A stretch of 64,000 nucleotides of DNA, taken from positions 310,001 through 374,000 of the forward strand of contig NZ_JAHDTI010000012.1 in assembly GCF_018531495.1 (NCBI RefSeq), given 5' to 3'. Below are positions 8,435 through 17,629 of the stretch, piece by piece. Both the position numbers and the translations under genes were made by a program. Under the pieces are notes generated by a model. The model was not told where the DNA came from. It was given only the letters and a program-made list of their open reading frames with translations, and did not search any database. Positions within the stretch are counted from its first letter, which is position 1, and each line of letters begins with the position of its first letter. This DNA comes from Nonomuraea sediminis (GTDB taxonomy: Bacteria > Actinomycetota > Actinomycetes > Streptosporangiales > Streptosporangiaceae).

Positions 8435-9559
8435 ATGTCGGATCCCGCCAACCTGCGCGAGCAGGCGCTCAGCCTTCTGGCGAGCGGCAAGGCCACCTCC
8501 CGCGCGGATTTGGTGGAGATCCTGCAGGTCGCCCCGTCGACGGTGTCCACCGTGGTGCGGCGACTGCTGGAGGACGGCGCGATCCTGGAGGAGGGCGTCG
8601 GCCAGTCCACCGGCGGGCGCCGGCCCAAGATCCTTCGCCTGATCGACGCGGGCGGCGTCTACGCCGTGGCCGAGCTGGGCGCCAGCCACGCCAGGGTCGG
8701 CCTGTGCTCGCCGAGCGGGCGCCTGCTTGCGGTCGAGGAGACCGCCATCGATATAGGAGCAGGCCCCGCCAAGATCTTCGACGAAGTGAGCGAGGCCTTC
8801 GACCGCATCAGGACCGCCAAGGCGCCCGGCCAGAGCCTGCTGGCCGTCGGCATGGCGCTGCCAGGACCGGTGGACTTCCCGCACGGCCGCCTCATCGGCC
8901 CGGCCCGCATGCCCGGCTGGAGCGGCTACGACGCCCAGACCGACCTGCGCGACCGCTTCGACGTCAGCGTGATCGTCGACAACGACGCCAAGGCCGCCGC
9001 GGTCGGCGAGTACACCGTCCGCCGCGACCCCGGCGACATGGTCTACGTCAAGGCAGGCACCGGCATCGGCGGCTGCCTGGTCTCCGGCGGCCAGGTCTAC
9101 CGCGGCGGCCGCGGCCTGAGCGGCGACGTCACCCACGTGCGGGTGGCCGACAGCGGCGAACGCGAATGCTCCTGCGGCAGCCGCGGCTGCCTGGAGACCG
9201 TCGCCAGCGGCGCCGCGCTGGTGCGCCAGCTCGCCGAGCGCGGCCTGTCCGTGGCCAGCACCCGCGACGTCATCGCCGCCACCGAGAACGCCGACCCCGC
9301 CGTCGTCACCCTGGTGCGCCAGGCGGGCCGGCTGCTCGGCGTGGCCCTGTCGGGCCTGGTCAACTTCCTCAACCCCGACAGCGTCGTCATCGGCGGCTCC
9401 CTGTCCAGCCTGGACGTCTACGTGGCGGCCGCCAAAGGCATGCTCTACGAACGCTGCCTGCCGTCGTTGACCCAGTCCCTGTCCATCGAGGCCAGCCTGG
9501 CCGGCCCGGATGCGGCCCTGATCGGGCTCGGCCATCTGGTGCGCGCACACACCGCCTGA
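8435..9559 (+). CDS. ROK family transcriptional regulator
   Basis: This is a 374-residue NagC/XylR-type regulator. An N-terminal winged helix (REQALSLLASGKATSRADL, then VAPSTVSTVVRRLLEDG) is followed by a sugar-kinase-like ROK domain with the zinc motif CSCGSRGCLE. The ATG at 8435 has a strong AAAGGAGAGG site; an upstream in-frame ATG at 8378 lacks one. ROK regulators usually sense sugars or sugar phosphates, so pairing with a peptide importer is slightly unusual and could mean glycopeptide or muropeptide cargo. It is co-directional with the M81 peptidase, 15 bases away. Confidence 0.93.
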   Translation: MSDPANLREQALSLLASGKATSRADLVEILQVAPSTVSTVVRRLLEDGAILEEGVGQSTGGRRPKILRLIDAGGVYAVAELGASHARVGLCSPSGRLLAVEETAIDIGAGPAKIFDEVSEAFDRIRTAKAPGQSLLAVGMALPGPVDFPHGRLIGPARMPGWSGYDAQTDLRDRFDVSVIVDNDAKAAAVGEYTVRRDPGDMVYVKAGTGIGGCLVSGGQVYRGGRGLSGDVTHVRVADSGERECSCGSRGCLETVASGAALVRQLAERGLSVASTRDVIAATENADPAVVTLVRQAGRLLGVALSGLVNFLNPDSVVIGGSLSSLDVYVAAAKGMLYERCLPSLTQSLSIEASLAGPDAALIGLGHLVRAHTA

Positions 9560-9574
9560 AGGAGCTCTGCCATC

Positions 9575-11005
9575 GTGCCCCGCCCCCTCCGCGTCGCCAT
9601 CGGCGGCATCCACATCGAGTCCAGCACCTTCTCGCCGCACCTTTCCGGCACGGCCGACTTCGACGTCACCCGCGGTCAGGCCCTGCTCGACAGGTACGGC
9701 TGGCTGAACGACCCGTGGGCCGCCGAGGTGGAATGGGTGCCGCTGGTGCACGCCCGCGCCCTGCCCGGCGGCGCGGTCGAACCGGCCGCCTACGACGCCT
9801 GGAAGGCCGAGATCGTCGACGGCCTGGCACAGGGCACCTTCGACGGGATGCTGCTGGACATCCACGGCGCCATGAGCGTCGTCGGCCGCCAGGACGCCGA
9901 AGGCGACCTGATCACCGCCATCCGCCAGGTGATCGGATCCGAGCCGCTGGTGTCGACGGCGATGGACCTGCACGGCAACGTCTCCCAGACCCTGTTCGAC
10001 GGCTGCGACCTGCTGACCTGCTACCGCACCGCGCCGCACGTGGACGTGTGGGAGACGCGCGAGCGCGCCGCCCGCAACCTCGTCCAGGCGCTGCGCGAGG
10101 GCGGGCGCCCGCACAAGGCGCTGGTACACGTGCCGATCCTGCTGCCCGGCGAGATGACCAGCACCCGCATCGAACCGGCCAGCAGCCTGTACGGCCGCAT
10201 CCCGGAGATCGAGGCCAGGCCGGGCGTGATCGACGCCGCCATCTGGATCGGCTTCGCCTGGGCCGACGAGCCGCGCTGCATGGGCGCGGTCGTGGCCACC
10301 GGCACCGACGCCGCCGCCACCGACCAGGCCGCACGCGAGCTGGGGCAGGCCTTCTGGCAGGCGCGCGAGGACTTCGCGTTCGTGGCGCCCACCGGCTCGA
10401 TGGACGACTGCCTGGACGCGGCGCTGAAGGACGGTGCGGCCCGGCCGTACTTCATCAGCGACTCAGGCGACAACCCGGGCGCGGGCGGCGCCGACGACGT
10501 CACCTACGCGCTGGAGCGGATGCTGGCCAGGCCCGAGATCCGCGACGGGTCGGTACGCGCGGTGTTCGCCTCGCTGTACGACCCCGAGGCGGTGGCACGC
10601 ATCGGGCACCTGCCGGTCGGTTCGCCGGTCAGCGTGCGCGCCGGCGGCCGCATCGACACCCGCGAGCCCGGACCGGTGCCGCTGGAGGGGACGCTGGAGG
10701 CGCTGGCCGACGACCCCGACGGCGGCAGGGTGGCTGCCGTCCGCGTCGGCGGGCTGAGCGTGTTCCTGACCTCGCGCCGCATGCAGTACCGGCTGCTGGA
10801 CTCCTACCGGCGCCTCGGGGTGGACGTCGCCGACGTCGGCGTGGTCACCGTCAAGATCGGCTACCTGGAGCCCGAGCTGTTCGAGGCCGCGGCCGACTGG
10901 ATGCTGGCGCTCACGCCCGGCGGCGTCGACCAGGACCTGCTGCGCCTGCCGTACCGCAACCTGACGCGGCCGATCTTCCCCCTGGACCGGGACTTCACCA
11001 GCTGA
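9575..11005 (+). CDS. M81 family metallopeptidase (MlrC-like)
   Basis: This 476-residue cytoplasmic enzyme is of the microcystinase-C/M81 family, whose founding member cleaves linear peptides from microcystin. N-terminal metal-site motifs are IHIESSTFSP, LLDIHGAM and TAMDLHGN. The C-terminal MlrC domain shows the signature SDSGDNPGAGGADDVT. The GTG at 9575 follows AAGGAG. Together with the divergent importer this looks like uptake and cleavage of an unusual or cyclic peptide. The substrate cannot be read from the sequence. Confidence 0.92.
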   Translation: MPRPLRVAIGGIHIESSTFSPHLSGTADFDVTRGQALLDRYGWLNDPWAAEVEWVPLVHARALPGGAVEPAAYDAWKAEIVDGLAQGTFDGMLLDIHGAMSVVGRQDAEGDLITAIRQVIGSEPLVSTAMDLHGNVSQTLFDGCDLLTCYRTAPHVDVWETRERAARNLVQALREGGRPHKALVHVPILLPGEMTSTRIEPASSLYGRIPEIEARPGVIDAAIWIGFAWADEPRCMGAVVATGTDAAATDQAARELGQAFWQAREDFAFVAPTGSMDDCLDAALKDGAARPYFISDSGDNPGAGGADDVTYALERMLARPEIRDGSVRAVFASLYDPEAVARIGHLPVGSPVSVRAGGRIDTREPGPVPLEGTLEALADDPDGGRVAAVRVGGLSVFLTSRRMQYRLLDSYRRLGVDVADVGVVTVKIGYLEPELFEAAADWMLALTPGGVDQDLLRLPYRNLTRPIFPLDRDFTS

Positions 11006-11053
11006 CAGCGTTCTGTGCGCGAAATGTCAGCGGCGCCGCTCACGATGTATCGC

Positions 11054-11995
11054 ATGAACGCATTCGAAGCCGAAGGCCTGGTCAAACGCTTCGGCAAGAC
11101 CACCGCTCTGGACGGCATCGACCTGGCCGCGCGCCAGGGCTCGGTGCTGGGGGTGCTGGGACCCAACGGCGCGGGCAAGACCACCGCCGTGCGCATCCTG
11201 GCCACGCTGCTGCGCGCCGACGCCGGCCGCGCCAGCGTGGCCGGGCTCGACGTGGCACGCCGGCCCGCCCAGGTGCGCCGCCGCATCGGCCTGACCGGCC
11301 AGTACGCCTCGGTCGATGAGGATCTGACCGGCCGGGAGAACCTTGTGCTCATCGGCAGGCTGCTGGACCTGCGCTCCAGCGACGCCCAGGTGCGCGCCGC
11401 CCAGCTGCTGGCCGACTTCGGCCTGGCCGAGGCCGCCGACCGGCGGGCCTCCACCTATTCCGGCGGCATGCGCCGCCGCCTGGACCTGGCCGCCTCCCTG
11501 GTCGGCCGGCCCGAGGTCATCTTCCTGGACGAGCCCACCACCGGCCTGGACCCGGCCAAGCGCGAGGACGTGTGGTCCATCGTGCGCAAACTGGTGGCCG
11601 ACGGCGTCACCGTGCTGCTGACCACGCAGTACCTGGAGGAGGCCGACGCGCTGGCCGACGACATCTCGGTCATCGACCACGGCAAGGTCATCGCGTACGG
11701 CACCCCGGCCGAGCTCAAGCGCGTCGTGGGCGGCCAGACCGTCCTGGTACGGCCCGCCGACCCGGCCCGCCTGGCCGAGGCGGCAGCCATCATCGCCGCC
11801 GTGGCCGGCCGCGAGACCGAATCGCCGGGCCGCGACGTGGTGACCGTCCCCGTCGGCGGCGACGCCGCCTTCACCGAGATCGTCGCCCGGCTGGCGGGCG
11901 CCGGGATCGCCGTGACCGAGCTGTCGCTGCGTCTGCCCAGCCTGGACGAGGTGTTCTTCACCCTGACGGGCCACCACACCGAGGAGGCCGCATGA
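11054..11995 (+). CDS. ABC exporter ATPase (DrrA-like)
   Basis: This 313-residue ATPase is of the daunorubicin-resistance/ABC-2 exporter type. Walker A is GPNGAGKTT (from residue 36), the signature is YSGGMRRRLDLAASL and Walker B is VIFLDEPTTGLD. The C-terminal DrrA-type extension ends LRLPSLDEVFFTLTG. The ATG at 11054 is chosen over an upstream GTG that would add residues before the conserved start. Its stop overlaps the permease start by ATGA. The cargo is probably a hydrophobic compound or drug, unknown here. Confidence 0.95.
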   Translation: MNAFEAEGLVKRFGKTTALDGIDLAARQGSVLGVLGPNGAGKTTAVRILATLLRADAGRASVAGLDVARRPAQVRRRIGLTGQYASVDEDLTGRENLVLIGRLLDLRSSDAQVRAAQLLADFGLAEAADRRASTYSGGMRRRLDLAASLVGRPEVIFLDEPTTGLDPAKREDVWSIVRKLVADGVTVLLTTQYLEEADALADDISVIDHGKVIAYGTPAELKRVVGGQTVLVRPADPARLAEAAAIIAAVAGRETESPGRDVVTVPVGGDAAFTEIVARLAGAGIAVTELSLRLPSLDEVFFTLTGHHTEEAA

Positions 11996-12804
11996 CCACC
12001 ACGCTGTCCCGCTCCACCGCGGCCCCCGCCACGATCGAGCGCAGGCCGTTCGGGCTGGTCCGCCACAGCCTGGCGCTGGCCGGGCGCAGCGTCATCAAGA
12101 CGCTGCGCACCCCCGAGCAGCTGCTCGACGTCACCCTGCAGCCGATCATCTTCGTGGTCATCTACGTGTTCCTGCTGGGCGGCGCCGTGGCCGGCAACAC
12201 CCACGACTACCTGCAGTTCCTGCTCCCGGCGATCATGGTGCAGACGGTGATGTTCGGCGGCATGGCCACCGGCGTCAACCTCAACACCGACATCAAGAAG
12301 GGCGTCTTCGACCGCTTCCGCAGCCTGCCCATCGCCCGTTCGGCGCCGCTGATCGGCTCGGTGCTCGGCGACCTGATCCGCTACCTGGTGGCCATCGTGG
12401 TGCTGCTCGGTTTCGGGTACGCGCTGGGCTTCCGCATCGGCACCGACCCGCTGTCGACCCTGGCGGCCTGCCTGCTGACGGTGTTCTTCGCCTTCTGCGT
12501 CAGCTGGGCGTTCGTGCTGCTGGGGGTGCTGATGCGCGAGCCGGGCGGGGTGCAGGGCATGGCGTTCATCGTGCTGTTCCCGCTGACGTTCGGCACCAGC
12601 ATGATCACCCCGAAGAACACCCTGCCGGGCTGGCTGCAGGCCTGGACCGATATCAACCCTGTCAACCACGCCATGGACGCCTCCCGCGCGCTGATGCTCG
12701 GCGGCCCGGTGGGCTCCTCGGTGGTGTGGACCCTGGCCTCGGGCCTGGTGCTGCTGGCGGTGTTCGCGCCCCTGGCGGTGCGCGGCTACCGCCGCCGCAC
12801 CTGA
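11992..12804 (+). CDS. ABC-2 exporter permease (DrrB-like)
   Basis: This 270-residue membrane protein partners the DrrA-like ATPase. About six helices are visible, e.g. LQPIIFVVIYVFLLGGAVAG and YLVAIVVLLGFGYALGF. The ABC-2 fold is supported by the amphipathic KTLRTPEQLLDVTLQP start and the late NPVNHAMDASRALM segment. The last 19 bases overlap the 3' end of the convergent BTAD regulator gene. Confidence 0.94.
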   Translation: MTTTLSRSTAAPATIERRPFGLVRHSLALAGRSVIKTLRTPEQLLDVTLQPIIFVVIYVFLLGGAVAGNTHDYLQFLLPAIMVQTVMFGGMATGVNLNTDIKKGVFDRFRSLPIARSAPLIGSVLGDLIRYLVAIVVLLGFGYALGFRIGTDPLSTLAACLLTVFFAFCVSWAFVLLGVLMREPGGVQGMAFIVLFPLTFGTSMITPKNTLPGWLQAWTDINPVNHAMDASRALMLGGPVGSSVVWTLASGLVLLAVFAPLAVRGYRRRT

Positions 12805-15800
12805 GCCTGGTGGTCGCAGACCAGGTTCAGCGCATCGGATCGCCGCAGGGTGCTGCCGCGGGCGTAGGCCGCGTCGTAGCCCTCGCCGAGCAGGTCGCGC
12901 AGCAGCTCGGCGATGCGGGCCACGTCCCGGTCGCCGGAGTCGGGGGCGCCGCGCAGCTGCTCGGCGGCGCCCAGGGTCTCGGCCGCCAGCACCGGCAGGT
13001 CCTGGTGGATGCGCAGTTCGGCCACGGCCACGGCGACCCTGGCCAGCACCGGCATGTCCTTGGCCTGCAACGTCAGTTCCGTCGCCCGCGCCAGCAGGGC
13101 CTCGGCCTCGGCCAGCTCACCGCGGGCCACCGCCAGGTGGGCCGTGCCGGCCAGCACCAGCGCGCGGAACTGCGGCGCGACCATGCGTACCCCCGCCAGC
13201 AGCTCCTCGGCCGCCAGGTACTCCTTGTGCGCCCGTTCCAGGTCGCCCTCGGCGCGGGCCAGGTCGCCCAGCACGGCACGGGCGAAGGAGGCCTCGTGGC
13301 CCGGCGTCTGCGGCCCGGCGCTGGTGATCGCGTCCAGCTCGGCTCTGGCCCGCTCCAGCTGGCCCTGCCGGATGCGGATCGAGGCCTGTGAGACGCGCTG
13401 GTGTGCCGGATCGTCGTCCGGGTTGAGCTCCAGCATCAGCCGCACGGCCTCCTGCATCGCGGGGATGGCCAGGTCGTATTCGCCGAAGACGGTGTAGGCC
13501 TCGGCCAGCGCCGTCATCGCCAGCGACAGCGCCCACCGCTCGCCGCCGGCCTGCAGCACCTCGGCGGCGGCCAGCAGGTCCTCAAGCGAGCCGGCCATGT
13601 CGCCGTCGTTCTCCCTGATCGCGGCCCTGATCAGCAGCAGCATCCCGCGAGCCCACGGATCCGGATGCGAAAGCCGCCGCTCGACCGTGGCCATGCCCAG
13701 CTCGTAGTCGTCGGAGAACAACGCCACCGCCGGCTCGAGCAGCGCCAGGATCGGGTGGCCCAGCTCCGCCTCGTCGCCGGGGAACATACCGGTCAGCTCG
13801 CGCACCACGGCCTCGGCGGTGACCTCGTCGTCGCCCAGCGCCCCGTTGATCAGGTAGACGGCCGAGGCGACCACCCTGGCCACCCGCGGCGCCGGACCCG
13901 GCACCTCCAGCGCCCTGCGCAGCCAGGCGGCCGAGTCGCGCAGGCTGCCGCGGATCGTCCAGAACACGCCCAGCGCCGCGGCCAGCCGTACCGCGGTGTC
14001 GGCGTCGCCTGAGTCGACGGCGAAGTGCAGCGCGGCCAGCAGGTTGTCGTGCTCGGCCACCAGCTGCTCGATGGCCTCCAGCTGTTCGCGGCCGCGCAGC
14101 TGCGGCTCGCGGCGCTCGGCCATGGCCATGAAGTAGGCGGCGTGTCCGGCGCGGGCGGCGGCGATCTGCCCGGATTCGGCCAGGCGTTCCAGCCCGTACT
14201 CGCGGATCGTCTCCAGCATCCGGTAGCGGCCCTCGCCGGACGGCTGCAGCAGCGACTTGTCCACCAGCGCGGCCAGCACGTCGAGCGTGCCGCCCAGGTG
14301 CTCGGCCGCCGGCAGGTCGAACCCACCGGAGAAGACCGACAGCCGCTCGATCAGCCGCCGCTCGTCCGCCTCCAGCAGGTCCCAGCTCCAGGCCACGACC
14401 GCGCGCAGCGTCTGGTGCCGCGGCAACGCCGTACGGCTGCCGCCGCTCAGCAGCCGGAAGCGGTCGTCGAGCCGTTCCGCGAGCTGGCGCAGCGTCAGCG
14501 CGCGCAGCCGGGCCGCGGCCAGCTCGATGGCCAGCGGCAGCCCGTCCAGGCGGCGGCAGATCTCGCGCACGGTCTCGGCGTTGCCGTCGTCGAGGCCGAA
14601 GCCGGGCCGGACGGCGGCCACGCGGTCGGTGAACAGCCGCACCGCCGGCTCGACCGGCAGCGGCGGCACCGGGCACAGCGTCTCGCCGCCGATGGCCAGC
14701 GGCTCGCGGCCGGTGGCCAGCACGCGCAGCCCCGGGCAGCGGCCGAGCAGTTCCTCGGCCAGGTGCGCGACCGCCTCGAGCAGGTGCTCGCAGTTGTCGA
14801 GCAGGAGCAGCACCGGCGGCCCGGCCAGCGCCTCCACCAGCCTGCCCATGGTGTCGCGCGGCCCGATCGCGGCCGGCACCTGCCGCTGGCCGAGCGCGCC
14901 GAGCACCGCCTGGGCGACGTCGTCGGGGTCGGTGACCGGCGCCAGCTCGACCAGCCACACCGACTGGTCCAGCCCCGCCGCGACCGTGGTGGCCAGCCGG
15001 GTCTTGCCGGCGCCGCCCGGCCCGACCAGGGTGACCAGGCGCTGCTCGCGCAGCAGCCGGTGCAGGCGCTCCACCTCGGCGGCGCGGCCGACGAAGCTGG
15101 TCAGCGGCAGCCGCAGGTTCGTCCGCACCGGCCTGACGGGCTCGGGACCCTTCAGCAGGGCGGCGTGCAGCTCGCGCAGGCGCGGGCCCGGGTCGGCACC
15201 CAGCTCCTCGGCCAGCCGGGCACGGATCTCCTCGTAGGCGGCCAGCGCCTCGGCGTGCCGCCCCGCGGCGCGCAGCGCCTGGATGCGCAGGGCGTGCAGG
15301 CGTTCGCGCAGCGGGTGGCGGGCGATCAGCTCACCCAGCTCGGCCACCAGCTCCTCGTTCGCGCCCGCGAGCTTCAGCCGGGCCTCGGCCCGCTGTTCCA
15401 GGGCGGCCAGGTGGCTTTCCGCCAGGCGGACGACGTGGCCCTGGGCGAAGGGGGCCGCGGCCACCTCGCCGAGCGCGGGGCCGCGCCACAGGGCCAGGGC
15501 CTGGTCGAGCAGGTCGGCGGCGGTGGCGGGGTCGGCTTGGGCGGCCTGCCGTACCAGGTCGTGGAACTCGCGCTCGTCGGTGTCGGCCTGCAGCCGGTAG
15601 CCGCCGGGCATGGAGGCCAGCGCGGCGGGGTCGGGCAGGGCGCGGCGCAGCCTCGACACCAGCGACTGCAGGGCGTTGGCCGGGTCGGCCGGCCTGGCCT
15701 CGGGCCACAGCGCTTCGGCCAGCTCGTCCACCGTCACCGGCCGGCCGGCGGCCAGGGCCAGCCGCACCAGCAGCCGGCGCAGCTGCGCCCCGCCGATCTC

Positions 15801-15842
15801 CGCGCCCTCGACCAGCAGCGGCCCCAGGATCCCCACACGCAC
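12786..15842 (-). CDS. BTAD-domain transcriptional regulator with NB-ARC and TPR (AfsR/SARP-like)
   Basis: This is a 1018-residue multidomain regulator. Residues 1-95 form an OmpR-type winged helix (GAQLRRLLVRLALAAGRPVTVDELAEALWP by regions) and about 96-235 form the bacterial transcriptional activator domain. From 245 there is an STAND ATPase with P-loop GPGGAGKT (274-281) and LLLLDNCEHLLEA as Walker B. The C-terminal half is helical TPR-like. Such proteins activate specialised-metabolite or exporter genes. The GTG at 15842 (or GTG at 15836) is the start; upstream in-frame sequence is Arg/Pro-rich and not gene-like. It converges on drrAB-like genes with a 19-base overlap. Confidence 0.9.
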   Translation of the reverse strand: MRVGILGPLLVEGAEIGGAQLRRLLVRLALAAGRPVTVDELAEALWPEARPADPANALQSLVSRLRRALPDPAALASMPGGYRLQADTDEREFHDLVRQAAQADPATAADLLDQALALWRGPALGEVAAAPFAQGHVVRLAESHLAALEQRAEARLKLAGANEELVAELGELIARHPLRERLHALRIQALRAAGRHAEALAAYEEIRARLAEELGADPGPRLRELHAALLKGPEPVRPVRTNLRLPLTSFVGRAAEVERLHRLLREQRLVTLVGPGGAGKTRLATTVAAGLDQSVWLVELAPVTDPDDVAQAVLGALGQRQVPAAIGPRDTMGRLVEALAGPPVLLLLDNCEHLLEAVAHLAEELLGRCPGLRVLATGREPLAIGGETLCPVPPLPVEPAVRLFTDRVAAVRPGFGLDDGNAETVREICRRLDGLPLAIELAAARLRALTLRQLAERLDDRFRLLSGGSRTALPRHQTLRAVVAWSWDLLEADERRLIERLSVFSGGFDLPAAEHLGGTLDVLAALVDKSLLQPSGEGRYRMLETIREYGLERLAESGQIAAARAGHAAYFMAMAERREPQLRGREQLEAIEQLVAEHDNLLAALHFAVDSGDADTAVRLAAALGVFWTIRGSLRDSAAWLRRALEVPGPAPRVARVVASAVYLINGALGDDEVTAEAVVRELTGMFPGDEAELGHPILALLEPAVALFSDDYELGMATVERRLSHPDPWARGMLLLIRAAIRENDGDMAGSLEDLLAAAEVLQAGGERWALSLAMTALAEAYTVFGEYDLAIPAMQEAVRLMLELNPDDDPAHQRVSQASIRIRQGQLERARAELDAITSAGPQTPGHEASFARAVLGDLARAEGDLERAHKEYLAAEELLAGVRMVAPQFRALVLAGTAHLAVARGELAEAEALLARATELTLQAKDMPVLARVAVAVAELRIHQDLPVLAAETLGAAEQLRGAPDSGDRDVARIAELLRDLLGEGYDAAYARGSTLRRSDALNLVCDHQAQVRRR

Positions 15843-16194
15843 ATCCCCATGCTGCCATCTGGGATCTACCGTTCGCTCTCTGTCGCTTTCCAGAGGCGGG
15901 AACCGCGGGCGCCGCGACACCTCCACACCCGCGCTGCGGTCGTCCGGCGCCCTGTACGGCGAGCCAGGAGGCCCGTGGCCCCCTGCGGACGCAAGCAACA
16001 CGGGGGCGGCAGGTCCCGAGGCACGGCGAGGGCCAGGGACCCGTGGTGCCAGGACAGCGTGACGTCGTGGTGGCGAGAAGCGTCCCCGACTCGCCGGAAG
16101 CGCCGGTCGCGGGCCATCAGCCGCAGTGCGGCGGGCGGCCGGTGGCGGCGGCCCGCCGTACAAGAACGAACTGGGGATTGACGCTCACAGCGGG
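15843..16194. other. Non-coding stretch between the BTAD regulator and a serine hydrolase
   Basis: I see no convincing gene here. The minus strand has TGGAAA, 17 bases, then GTAGAT near 15868-15896, a weak promoter candidate for the BTAD gene. CGTGGTG occurs twice near 16040-16075. At 16141-16161 there is a 21-base GC-rich element that recurs at 58729-58749, with a 12-base core (GGCCCGCCGTAC) again near 61408. Confidence 0.4.
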
Positions 16195-17535
16195 TCAGTC
16201 CTGGTGGGGTTGCCAGGGTCGGGTGCCGCCGGGGATGGGGGCGTCGGGCTGGTACGGGGTGCGGGTGAAGATGAAGGTGTTGAGGTCGAGGTGGTCGTCG
16301 GCCACGCGCAGCGTCTCCCCGGCGTAGTAGCCGTCGAGGCCGAGCCAGGTGCCGTCGTCCTGCGGCACGAAGCGGGAGGCGCGGCCGCGGCCGTTGAGCG
16401 GGGCGAGGGCGAGCCCGCGGTGGGGCAGCAGGCTCAGCGTGTAGGCGGCGGGGCCCCAGTGCCACAGTCCGGTGAGGGCGAGCAGGTCGGGGTCGGCGGG
16501 TGAGGGCTGCCATTCCTCGGGCAGGCGGGGCTCGTGCTCGGCCAGGATCGACAGCAGCTCGACGGCCAGGGTGCGGCTGATGCCGGAGGTGGCGTTGGCC
16601 ATGAACAGCACGCCGAGCTTCTCGGCCGGGTCGGCCCACACGGTGGCCAGGAAGCCGGGCATGGACCCGGTGTGCCCGGCCAGGCGGCGGCCGCCGGCGC
16701 GGGCCAGCTGCAGGCCGAGCCCGTAGCCGGAGGTCCAGGCGTCGCCGTCCTCGACGGTGGCGGGTTCGCGCATCTCGGCCAGGGTGCCGGCCGCCAGCAC
16801 GCCGCCGGTGTCGCCGGCCACGAAGGCCGCCCACCTGGCCAGGTCGCGCACCGTGGACCACAGCTGCCCCGCGGGAGCCATGGCCTGGGCGTCGTGTTCC
16901 GGCTCGGGCAGCAGCACGTCGGCGAAGGGGTGCACGGCGTAGCCGGTGGCGTGCGGCGCGCGCGGCCTGGGGGTGGTGGCGTCCATGCCGAGCGGCCGCA
17001 GGACTTCCTGCTGTACGGCCTGCAGCCAGCCGTGGCCGCGCAGCCGCCCGATCACCTCGCCGAGCAGGCCGAAGCCGAGGTTGGAGTAGTGGAACACCCG
17101 CCCTGGCCGGTGCTTGTGCTCCTGCTCGCCCAGCAGGGCGACCAGCTGGTCGGCGGGCAGGCCGGGGGTGCGCTCCCACCAGCCGGTGGGCGGTTCGGCG
17201 GTCAGGCCGCCGGTGTGCGAGAGCAGCTGGGCGATGGTGACCTCGCCGAACGGGGTGCCCGGCAGGTGCTTGCCGAGCGGGTCGAGCAGGTCGAGGCGGC
17301 CCTCGTCGCGCAGCCGCATGACGACCACGGCCACGATGGACTTGGTGATGGAGCCCAGCCGGTACTGCGTGTCCTGGGTCGGCGCGGCGCCGCCGACCCA
17401 GCCGCGCGCGCCGAACCAGGCCAGGCCGCCGTCGCGGACGATCGCCGCGCTCAGCGACGGGATCCTGGACTCGGCCTGCTCGACGGCCAGCCTGCGCAGC
17501 AGCGCCCGCGCCGTCGTCTCACCCACCTCGATCAT
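16195..17535 (-). CDS. Beta-lactamase-fold serine hydrolase (class C/S12 family)
   Basis: This 446-residue enzyme has the active-site set of the penicillin-binding/class C lactamase family: S62-x-x-K65 (GSITK), Y150-S-N152 and H288-T-G290. The C-terminal 100 residues form a beta-rich extension typical of esterase/peptidase members. No signal peptide is visible from the ATG at 17535, so it may be cytoplasmic, unlike true beta-lactamases. Substrate candidates are esters, D-amino-acid amides or peptides. It is divergent from the LpqC-like lipoprotein gene. Confidence 0.9.
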   Translation of the reverse strand: MIEVGETTARALLRRLAVEQAESRIPSLSAAIVRDGGLAWFGARGWVGGAAPTQDTQYRLGSITKSIVAVVVMRLRDEGRLDLLDPLGKHLPGTPFGEVTIAQLLSHTGGLTAEPPTGWWERTPGLPADQLVALLGEQEHKHRPGRVFHYSNLGFGLLGEVIGRLRGHGWLQAVQQEVLRPLGMDATTPRPRAPHATGYAVHPFADVLLPEPEHDAQAMAPAGQLWSTVRDLARWAAFVAGDTGGVLAAGTLAEMREPATVEDGDAWTSGYGLGLQLARAGGRRLAGHTGSMPGFLATVWADPAEKLGVLFMANATSGISRTLAVELLSILAEHEPRLPEEWQPSPADPDLLALTGLWHWGPAAYTLSLLPHRGLALAPLNGRGRASRFVPQDDGTWLGLDGYYAGETLRVADDHLDLNTFIFTRTPYQPDAPIPGGTRPWQPHQD

Positions 17536-17629
17536 GCCGCCCAGGGTATCGGCGCTCTGGCCTGCCCGATGACCGGGGAAGTACCTTCGTGGGCGGGCTT
17601 CCGGATTCCGGCGACATCTGCGGGCGGCT

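Noticed and set aside
8413..11319. 968-codon plus-strand reading frame across the ROK and M81 genes
   Set aside because: Frame-shifted shadow of two clear genes; Arg/Pro-rich translation with no family motif.
15866..16163. N-terminal extension of the BTAD regulator to 16163
   Set aside because: The extra 100 residues are Arg/Pro-rich and lack similarity to the family start, which begins at VRVGILGPLLV.
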